This document shows positions 1 to 5,742 of a stretch of DNA of 21,308 bases, one piece after another. Each line of letters starts with the position of its first letter. The first letter of the stretch is position 1. The stretch spans positions 1 through 21,308 of the forward strand of contig CAYMFM010000066.1 of NCBI GenBank assembly GCA_964389685.1, given 5' to 3'. A model generated the notes under the pieces. That model saw only the letters and a list, made by a program, of their open reading frames with translations, ran no database searches and was not told where the DNA came from. A program made the position numbers and the translations under genes. This stretch comes from G020353115 sp964389685. Its GTDB lineage: Bacteria; Bacteroidota; Bacteroidia; Bacteroidales; VadinHA17.

Positions 1-306
1 TTCGTCTTTTGCCTTTACTTTTTCGGTATCATGTCCGGCTTCGGCTACTGCTTTGTGCAGATCGTCCAGGGTTACCTTGTCGATGCGGTAGATGACTTTC
101 AATGTATCGGTCATCTTGTCCCATTCAACAAACTTCACCCCTTTCATAAGGGCGGCATTTTCAATGCGCTCCTTGCACATGTTGCAATTGCCTTTGACAA
201 CAAATTTTTCCGTTACAATCTTTTTATCCTTGCCCTGCGCCGATACATCCATTATAGAAAATACCAGAGCAATAAATATCATTATACTATATATACTTGT
301 TTTCAT
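1..306 (-). CDS. Heavy-metal-associated (HMA) domain protein, exported, 3' end cut by window edge
   Basis: Read on the minus strand from the ATG at 306-304, the frame stays open to base 1, giving at least 102 residues without a stop, so the C-terminus lies outside the window. Residues 1-22 form a Sec-type leader ending in VSAQ. A ferredoxin-like HMA fold follows, with the metal-binding loop GNCNMCKERIE at about residues 38-48; the CxxC cysteines bind Cu(I) or other soft metals in this family. This is the usual small periplasmic metallochaperone-like protein of Bacteroidota rather than a P-type ATPase fragment, although the missing end prevents excluding a longer protein. The gene upstream on the same strand (390-836) is a Cys-rich protein often found with such genes, so the two probably share a transcript despite an 83-bp gap. 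That gap holds only a 5-bp inverted repeat (348-363). Confidence 0.85.
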   Translation of the reverse strand, partial: MKTSIYSIMIFIALVFSIMDVSAQGKDKKIVTEKFVVKGNCNMCKERIENAALMKGVKFVEWDKMTDTLKVIYRIDKVTLDDLHKAVAEAGHDTEKVKAKDE

Positions 307-389
307 TTTGATTTGTATTGGGTTAATAATAAAATACACCTCTCCCAACCGGCAATTACCGGTGAATTACAATTTAGAATGCATTTTTA

Positions 390-836
390 CTAACCGTAAA
401 AGGTAAGCGTACAATGGAGTAGCCACAAGGGTTGTGGGTTGGGTGGGGGAAGATCATAAAACCTGCGATTTTCGGCTGAATCATCGTCTTCCGATTCGGA
501 ACCGTGTACGGACGGATTTAAAACATGATCCTTCCCTGGGGGGGAATTCGTGGTTGTATTTATGGTAATCTGTTTATCCTCAAAATACTGTATTGAATAA
601 TGTTCAGAGGAGCAACACTCGCCTGCCTTCTCCAATAAACCTGTTTTCTCAGGCACTTCATGGGTGCAACATTCCTCTATCCCTACCATCTCATGACAAC
701 TACAAACTTCATTTGAAGGAAGGATCCCAACGGATACAATATCTCCCTTACAGAAATGTACATTAACGGGCACACCCATTAATGCAATCATGTATAAAAA
801 AGAGAGTCCTGTGGCGATAAACTGTTTCACGATCAT
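390..836 (-). CDS. Small Cys-rich membrane/exported protein, HYC_CC_PP-like
   Basis: A 148-residue protein starting at the ATG at 836-834. The N-terminus (about residues 5-26) is a hydrophobic leader or anchor. After it come HFCKGD near residue 27, a CSCHE motif, two CC pairs (EECC and ECC), and a C-terminal PPPNPQP segment followed by a hydrophobic LWLLHCTLTFYG tail. The H-[FY]-C, CC and PP signature matches the Bacteroidota group annotated as HYC_CC_PP, whose members commonly sit next to HMA proteins and TonB-dependent receptors for copper or iron. Its biochemical role is unknown; the cysteines suggest metal binding. It lies just upstream of the HMA gene on the same strand, which supports a metal-handling role. 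No TonB receptor gene lies between the two here, unlike some other neighbourhoods. The family assignment rests on motif recognition only. Confidence 0.7.
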   Translation of the reverse strand: MIVKQFIATGLSFLYMIALMGVPVNVHFCKGDIVSVGILPSNEVCSCHEMVGIEECCTHEVPEKTGLLEKAGECCSSEHYSIQYFEDKQITINTTTNSPPGKDHVLNPSVHGSESEDDDSAENRRFYDLPPPNPQPLWLLHCTLTFYG

Positions 837-903
837 TCAATTTTCAGGTAAAATTTAATGATTTCCCCGATGGGCAAGCCTTCCTTATTTAAAAACTATT
901 TAG

Positions 904-920
904 AAATGGATTATCCATTT
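904..920. promoter_or_regulatory. 17-bp perfect palindrome, candidate operator
   Basis: AAATGGAT-T-ATCCATTT is a perfect 8-bp inverted repeat around one central base. It lies 68-84 bp upstream of the start codon of the Cys-rich metal protein. It has no T-tract and the arms are too short and AT-rich to be a good terminator, so a binding site for a dimeric regulator is a reasonable reading. Which regulator is unknown; a metal sensor is a guess from the downstream genes. Confidence 0.35.
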
Positions 921-1044
921 TATATTTTCCATATGCATTAAAATTATGGGTTGATCTTTCTCATCGGATAAAGATACATTCAAAAATCTTCCAGGCAAAG
1001 CGATTGTCATACGATTGTTATTCAATAGTAACTCACCTCATAAA

Positions 1045-1070
1045 ACTCTGTACTCTGTACTCTGTACTCT
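1045..1070. repeat. Heptanucleotide tandem array (ACTCTGT unit)
   Basis: The 7-nt unit ACTCTGT is repeated three times without mismatch and followed by a partial fourth copy (ACTCT). It is the first of several 7-nt-period arrays in this spacer; the units differ from array to array. Confidence 0.9.
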
Positions 1071-1121
1071 TTTTATCTCATCGTCTAATAGTCACAAAGT
1101 CTCCCTATCTCATCTTCAACC

Positions 1122-1135
1122 CAGCACCGAGCACC
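1122..1135. repeat. Two-copy heptamer (CAGCACC/GAGCACC)
   Basis: Two adjacent 7-mers differing at one base. Alone this would mean nothing; it is listed because neighbouring stretches at 1045, 1169 and 1226 have the same 7-nt period. Confidence 0.5.
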
Positions 1136-1168
1136 TTCATTATTGATTTATCTTTCATCATTTGTTTT

Positions 1169-1217
1169 GCTCTATGCCCCATGCTCTCTGCCCTCTGCCC
1201 ACTCACCTCTCTCCTCT
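1169..1217. repeat. Degenerate heptanucleotide tandem array, seven units
   Basis: Seven consecutive 7-mers can be laid out: GCTCTAT, GCCCCAT, GCTCTCT, GCCCTCT, GCCCACT, CACCTCT, CTCCTCT. They share C at position 2 or 3 and a pyrimidine-rich profile, and the period is kept over 49 nt although single units have diverged. The unit differs from the arrays at 1045 and 1226. Confidence 0.75.
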
Positions 1218-1225
1218 TCTTTGAC

Positions 1226-1254
1226 CGAGTAACGAGTGACGCGTAACGAGTGAC
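1226..1254. repeat. Heptanucleotide tandem array (CGAGTRA unit)
   Basis: Four 7-mers in a row: CGAGTAA, CGAGTGA, CGCGTAA, CGAGTGA, followed by a C. The alternation of TAA and TGA endings means units 1 and 3 resemble each other, as do units 2 and 4, suggesting duplication of a 14-mer. It lies nine bases beyond the array at 1169-1217. Confidence 0.85.
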
Positions 1255-1278
1255 TATAATCAGTTTAGAAATAATAAA

Positions 1279-1296
1279 TTAGCCTTAGCCTCAGCC
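1279..1296. repeat. Hexamer triplet (TTAGCC, TTAGCC, TCAGCC)
   Basis: Three tandem 6-mers just downstream of the SLC12-like gene (in its transcription direction). No hairpin partner is visible, so it is not an obvious terminator. It may belong to the same repeat-prone spacer as the 7-nt arrays. Confidence 0.6.
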
Positions 1297-1303
1297 TATC
1301 TTT

Positions 1304-3478
1304 TCAAACCAATGCATTTTCAGCCCCGGAATCCTTCACATAGAGGCAGGAGGATTTTATCCTTTCTGCGGTATTTCTCATGAACTGAAAGTCGGGATTT
1401 TCGGGCATTCCGAAAATATTGACATCTCCTTTTGGTGCCTGCAGCAGGTTTTCCTCAAAGCTACCATGCAGTACATGAAATTCTGTCAGGGATGGCAGTC
1501 GTGCCTGGTCACTCATATCCTGCAGGAAGTTATGGAGTCTTGGTTTTTCTGCACTATCGGGTGTTGATGTTACCAGCCGCAATTTCCCATCCCAGTTATG
1601 GATAAGCTGCAGGGAAATCAGCATGGCAAGGTGCCAGTTAGGGCTTTTGTCCCTCAACCAGAGATTAACATCCTTCTGCATTCCAAAGCCCAGGTTTTCA
1701 TGTCTTCTAAGAATGATTGAACCCATATCGAACTTGGTTGCATGATCCAGGAGTTTCCTGATGATCGGATCTTTCTTATCACTTTTTCCTATAGAGAGGA
1801 AAAGGGTATTGGGGCGAATAGCTCCTGCATTCAGTGTCTGGATCACCAGTTTTGCCCCGTGAAGGAATGTACTGTCTTCGATGACCGTTGAATTAACCAG
1901 GATGTTTTGATGTTTGATGGGTTCGAGCAGATCATTCAGCTCTTTTTCAATTTTTTCAGAATCCTCTTGTGTAACGGTAAAAGCGAAAATGCTTCCCGAG
2001 GGATAGGTGATATTCCGGATGAACAGGAGCGATTCGGACCAGATTTTCGGATCATCCACCGGAAGAAGGAGATCCGGTTTCCAGGAGATTTGATGGCGCG
2101 GAAATCGGGAAGCGAGTTGTGAAGCCCGTTCTGCCATAACGAGAAACATTCCACCCCTGATGTCGCCCCAATCCGCTTTCAATCCCCGGCGACCAAGCCA
2201 GATGTAAAGTCCAATAATGACCGATATGGCAACCAGGCTAAAAATCGGATTGATCAGGAACATAATAAGGATTGACCCAACGGCTCCTGTAAAAGAGAAA
2301 ACAGAGGATATTTTGAAGGTTGGCCTGAAGCTGATGATCTTCATTCGTTGCTGGATAAAAACCACCAGGTTGATCATTCCGTACGTAATGAGAAAAAACA
2401 TGGTAATCAGTGAAGCCAGGGCATTCAGATCGCCTGCCAGCAGTGCAATAGCGATGCATCCTCCGGTAAAGAGGATTGCATTTCGTGGTTCGTTTTTTCG
2501 ATTCCTTCGCGAAAAAAAATTGCTCAGTGGGACCGTTTTCTGGTCAGCCAGTGCCTGAAGTATGCGGGGAGCACCAACCATACTGGCAAGGGCAGATGAG
2601 AAGGTAGCTGCCAGGATACCCATGATAACCAGTGGACCAAACAGTGCATTATCGGTCATTGCCATCTGATTATCCCTCAGTTCAGCAGGTGAAATAAACC
2701 GCCATGCAATGATTGCGAGGATAACATAGACCAGGAAGGTAGTTCCAATGGCTGTTAACGTGCCCAGTGGAATGGCCCTGCGGGGGTTCTTCAGATCACC
2801 CGACATGTTTGCTCCAGCCATGATTCCTGTTGCTGCCGGAAAAAACACGGCAAAAACCTCCCAGAAGCTCGCATTCTCAAAGGTTCCGATCATTTCGGCA
2901 TTGGATACGGGATCGTTTGAAGTTAAGACAAACGAGAAAATGGATGCTGCAATGATTCCCAGAATCAGATACTGGATCCGGATGGCTAAATGAGCACTGA
3001 TATAAGAGATGATGAGAAGGGCAGACCAGGCGATGAAAGAAACCAGCATGGGCGGATGGTCCGGAAAAATCCATAACCAGCCCTGTGTGAAACCAACGAT
3101 ATAGAGCGCAGCGGACAACATCAGGGATATATAGAACGGGATACCGATGCTCCCGCCCGCTTCCAATCCCAACGATTTAGAAATGATCGAGTATGCTCCT
3201 CCTGCCCCGATCTTAATGTTGGTGGTGATGGATGACATGGAAAGCCCGGTACAAAACGTGATGGATTTTGAGAGGATAATGATTGCCAGAGCACCCAGGA
3301 TCCCTGCATTTCCAACCACCCAGCCCAGCCGCAGATACATGATGACTCCCAAAATGGTCAATACATCGGGAGTAAATACACCACCAAATGTCCCGAATTT
3401 GTAAGCATCTTCAGGTGAAACATCCTCTCTGCGTGTTCGGCTCAGAAAGGGAAACAATCTATGAAAAAGGGTGTTCAT
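1304..3478 (-). CDS. SLC12-type cation-chloride cotransporter homologue (APC superfamily)
   Basis: 724 residues from the ATG at 3478. A cytoplasmic N-terminus leads into the signature GTFGGVFTPDVLTILGVIMY (about 29-48) and YLRLGWVVGNAG, the TM1 region typical of eukaryotic NKCC/KCC carriers and their prokaryotic homologues. About twelve hydrophobic helices reach to roughly residue 430. A soluble C-terminal domain of about 290 residues follows, as in SLC12 proteins, where it is cytoplasmic and regulatory. The predicted role is electroneutral or amino-acid-type solute transport across the inner membrane; the ions cannot be read safely from sequence, since many bacterial members are annotated only as amino acid permeases. 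The length suits a full CCC-type protein and is well above a plain APC permease (about 450). The gene for the NTF2-like protein lies 63 bp upstream on the same strand, so co-transcription is possible. Confidence 0.85.
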   Translation of the reverse strand: MNTLFHRLFPFLSRTRREDVSPEDAYKFGTFGGVFTPDVLTILGVIMYLRLGWVVGNAGILGALAIIILSKSITFCTGLSMSSITTNIKIGAGGAYSIISKSLGLEAGGSIGIPFYISLMLSAALYIVGFTQGWLWIFPDHPPMLVSFIAWSALLIISYISAHLAIRIQYLILGIIAASIFSFVLTSNDPVSNAEMIGTFENASFWEVFAVFFPAATGIMAGANMSGDLKNPRRAIPLGTLTAIGTTFLVYVILAIIAWRFISPAELRDNQMAMTDNALFGPLVIMGILAATFSSALASMVGAPRILQALADQKTVPLSNFFSRRNRKNEPRNAILFTGGCIAIALLAGDLNALASLITMFFLITYGMINLVVFIQQRMKIISFRPTFKISSVFSFTGAVGSILIMFLINPIFSLVAISVIIGLYIWLGRRGLKADWGDIRGGMFLVMAERASQLASRFPRHQISWKPDLLLPVDDPKIWSESLLFIRNITYPSGSIFAFTVTQEDSEKIEKELNDLLEPIKHQNILVNSTVIEDSTFLHGAKLVIQTLNAGAIRPNTLFLSIGKSDKKDPIIRKLLDHATKFDMGSIILRRHENLGFGMQKDVNLWLRDKSPNWHLAMLISLQLIHNWDGKLRLVTSTPDSAEKPRLHNFLQDMSDQARLPSLTEFHVLHGSFEENLLQAPKGDVNIFGMPENPDFQFMRNTAERIKSSCLYVKDSGAENALV

Positions 3479-3541
3479 GCTTCCTCTGTTTCAATAAAAC
3501 GGGGATCCGGAAGGCAGGCACCGGGACCGGAACTCTGCTTG

Positions 3542-4054
3542 TTATTTGAACAGGTCCGGAGGAATGGGATTGTCCGGTGTAGGCACTTCATTCGTGATTG
3601 CCGTCACTTTCCATTCTCCCTCTTTACGGATGAGAAGAAAGCTGTCGATTCCTTTGTTCGGAGGTATTTCCGATCCGGGAATGGCTGCTTCATACAATAC
3701 CAGCACATGGGCCATATCCCCGTAGATCCAGGGTTTCATAGCAAGAATCGTCTCTGTAAATCCGGTTTCCACGACGTTATAACTATCGATAAAACGGACG
3801 AAATCATCAACGAATCCATCCAGCGAGAAGACCGAAGTAGCTGTTCTGCTGGTTCTCAGAACAATTACCGCTTCATCAATGAACAATGCCCTGACGCTGT
3901 CCCAGTCACCCGTTGAGCCTTTTTCAATGGTGACCAGGCGGTATAATTCCCGGATAACCCCTTCCGGGTTTAACGCCCTGTTTTCCTGAGCGTGGTTTTC
4001 TGCTGTTGAGAGAAAGATCAAGAACAGCAGAGCGAAAGGTATTAGTCTATTCAT
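3542..4054 (-). CDS. Exported NTF2/SnoaL-like fold protein
   Basis: 170 residues when started at the ATG at 4054-4052. A TTG at 4093 extends the frame by 13 residues, but the ATG places a clean signal peptide (MNRLIPFALLFLIFLS, ending around ENHAQ) at the N-terminus, so I prefer it. The mature part has the alpha-beta cone pattern of NTF2-like proteins: helix with VIRELYRLVTIEKG, a WDSVRALFIDEAVIVL strand, SLDGFVDDFVRFIDSY helix, then strands with MAHVLVLYEAA and a DSFLLIRKEGEWKVTAITNE ending. Members include ketosteroid-isomerase-like enzymes and simple ligand-binding proteins; no catalytic pair is evident, so no reaction is assigned. It probably acts in the periplasm. It is divergent from the M81 peptidase gene and upstream of the SLC12-like gene. 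Confidence 0.75.
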   Translation of the reverse strand: MNRLIPFALLFLIFLSTAENHAQENRALNPEGVIRELYRLVTIEKGSTGDWDSVRALFIDEAVIVLRTSRTATSVFSLDGFVDDFVRFIDSYNVVETGFTETILAMKPWIYGDMAHVLVLYEAAIPGSEIPPNKGIDSFLLIRKEGEWKVTAITNEVPTPDNPIPPDLFK

Positions 4055-4078
4055 TTTCGTTTGTTTTTTGAACTTTTC

Positions 4079-4126
4079 TAAATATAAAATCAATAATTGG
4101 AAACATGAAATAAATTGTTACATTTA
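4079..4126. promoter_or_regulatory. Divergent promoter region of NTF2-like and M81 genes
   Basis: On the plus strand TTG (4097-4099), a 19-nt spacer and TAcaTTTa (4119-4126) fit the Bacteroidota -33/-7 promoter pattern and end 29 nt before the start of the M81 peptidase gene. On the minus strand TAtaTTTA (4086-4079) is a possible -7 element for the NTF2-like gene, 25 nt before its ATG, but no -33 element is seen at the right distance. The plus-strand call is the better one. Confidence 0.4.
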
Positions 4127-4155
4127 AGACCATTGTACAATAAATCCGTTCCATC

Positions 4156-5736
4156 ATGATGAATAAATCATGCATTCCGGTCATCCTATTTTTTTACATC
4201 CTGCTCTTTTCCGACTTCCCGTGTACCGGGCAGGATGAATTTCAGGTGGAGATGCGGGAGAAAATCAGTAAAATGGGTGATCAGACCGAGAGAAAGATAC
4301 GCATTGCAGTCGCTTCTTTCTCACACGAAACCTGTACCTTCTGCCCTACTCCAACCGGCATAGCAGAGTGGGAATATTACGGACCACCGCAGAAGGGTAC
4401 TGAAGTTTTAACCCGCGGGGATTACATCCATGGATTCGTCAGCCGCTGCAATGAATATGGTGGCACGGACTTGGTCGGGATTTATTCACCCAGAGGAGCA
4501 AAGGGAGGCTCTTCCGGTAGCTGGATAACCCGTGAAGCATTTGAGAAGTATTCCAGGGGGATGGCGGAAGACCTTGCAAACGCCGGAAAACTCGATGGTC
4601 TGTTCCTCGCGTTACATGGTGCCATGGCGGTAACCGGTATTCCAAAACCGGAAGCTGAGCTGGTACGCCGGTTGCGTGAGGTGATCGGTGATATTCCCAT
4701 AGTTATAACCCTTGACCTGCATGCCAATGAAGATCATGAATTGTCGGATGCAGCGGATGCAGTCTTCATCACGAAAAGATACCCTCATTACGATTCAGGG
4801 TTACAGGGTGAACGGGCTGCCCGTATCCTGATCCGCACCATACGGGGCACTTACCAGCCGGTTATGGCGACCCGCAAACCGGGGGTTATTACTCCCAGTG
4901 TTTTCCAGTGGACGGGGGAAAGCCCTGCCATGGAGATTATGGAACGGGCACGGCGATGGGAAGCCAGGGTGCCGGATCTTTTTGTATCGGTAGCCTTTGG
5001 ATTTGCCTACGCTGACGTCCCCGATGTGGGTGCAACCGTCATGGTCGTGGCAAACAATGACCAGGAACTGGCTGACCGGGTAGCAGACGACATGAACGAT
5101 TACGTCTGGCGTGTCAGGGAATCGTTTGCAGGGAAAAAGCTCCCAAAAACAGAAGAAGGAGTAACCATGGCCATCCAGGCAGCCCGTGAAGGGAAAACCC
5201 CGATCGTAATTGGCGATCACAGTGATCGCAGCGGCAATGCTACTCATATTCTGGAAGCGCTGATACAGCAGAAAGGCAGAAATTTCTGCATCGCAACCCT
5301 ATCCGATAGCCTGGCAATTAATGCGTTGATAAGCGAAGATTCCCAGGTGGGTGATGTGGTTCAAATCCAGGTTGGGGGTTATGGAGATGCCTTTGCCGGG
5401 AATCCTGTCACGATAAAAGGAATACTTTCATACTTCGGAGCATACAGCCACTTCGACAATGTGGCTGTTATCGGTTTTCCTAAAAACAACTGGCTGATTA
5501 TTACCCCACTGCTTCACCAGGTCACATCAACCCGGATCTTTGAACCGCTGGGAATCAACCTGGGAGAGCTGGACATCATTGTACTGAAATCCCGGGTTCA
5601 CTTCCGAAGGGGTTACTATGAAAACGGATTCGCAAAAACCATCATACTGGTCGATACTCCTGGTATGGGGCCTGCCGATCTTACCACACTGGAGTACAAA
5701 AATATACCCGATAATCTCTACCCATTGAATAAATAA
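4156..5736 (+). CDS. Exported M81 family metallopeptidase (MlrC/microcystinase-like)
   Basis: 526 residues starting at a double ATG (4156 or 4159). Residues 1-26 form a signal peptide ending near CTGQ. The catalytic N-terminal domain starts at IRIAVASFSHETCTF (H57, E58), continues through ALHGAM, and has the likely Zn site D187-L-H189 in LDLHAN and H211 in RYPHYDSG; these are the conserved positions of the MlrC/DUF1485 family. The C-terminal MlrC domain begins around residue 350 with GDHSDRSGNATHILEAL. MlrC of sphingomonads cleaves linearised microcystin, but most family members have unknown substrates and are only called M81 peptidases. The leader points to the periplasm, which is unusual because many relatives are cytoplasmic. 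The stop codon is 6 bp before the next start, so it forms an operon with the serine hydrolase. Confidence 0.85.
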   Translation: MMNKSCIPVILFFYILLFSDFPCTGQDEFQVEMREKISKMGDQTERKIRIAVASFSHETCTFCPTPTGIAEWEYYGPPQKGTEVLTRGDYIHGFVSRCNEYGGTDLVGIYSPRGAKGGSSGSWITREAFEKYSRGMAEDLANAGKLDGLFLALHGAMAVTGIPKPEAELVRRLREVIGDIPIVITLDLHANEDHELSDAADAVFITKRYPHYDSGLQGERAARILIRTIRGTYQPVMATRKPGVITPSVFQWTGESPAMEIMERARRWEARVPDLFVSVAFGFAYADVPDVGATVMVVANNDQELADRVADDMNDYVWRVRESFAGKKLPKTEEGVTMAIQAAREGKTPIVIGDHSDRSGNATHILEALIQQKGRNFCIATLSDSLAINALISEDSQVGDVVQIQVGGYGDAFAGNPVTIKGILSYFGAYSHFDNVAVIGFPKNNWLIITPLLHQVTSTRIFEPLGINLGELDIIVLKSRVHFRRGYYENGFAKTIILVDTPGMGPADLTTLEYKNIPDNLYPLNK

Positions 5737-5742
5737 ACTGTT

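Larger units (their letters stand above)
837..1303. other. 467-bp non-coding spacer with palindrome and short tandem arrays
   Basis: The spacer separates the metal-protein pair (minus strand, starting at 836) from the 3' end of the SLC12-like gene (minus strand, ending at 1304). I see no convincing gene. The part near 837-1000 is AT-rich and should hold the promoter for the metal pair; a weak TTG-N17-TAaaTTTT match ends about 13 nt before the start codon. The part from 1045 to 1296 is a mosaic of short tandem repeats, listed separately. No clear intrinsic terminator for the SLC12-like gene was found. Confidence 0.75.

Noticed and set aside
348..363. ACCGG/CCGGT inverted repeat as a terminator between the two metal-protein genes
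   Set aside because: The arms are only 5 bp and no T-tract follows on the minus strand.
1004..1246. 80-residue plus-strand open frame in the repeat spacer
   Set aside because: It runs through three heptamer arrays, its composition follows the repeats, and it has no recognisable domain, leader or start signal.
1045..1254. Short repeats as a CRISPR array
   Set aside because: The units are 7 nt and contiguous with no spacers of uniform length, and no cas gene is present.
3461..3916. 151-residue plus-strand open frame
   Set aside because: It is antisense to the NTF2-like gene and the spacer beside it, and the minus-strand frame has a signal peptide and a recognisable fold.
4055..4093. TTG start adding 13 residues to the NTF2-like protein
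   Set aside because: The added residues are charged and would bury the signal peptide; they also overlap the likely -7 element.
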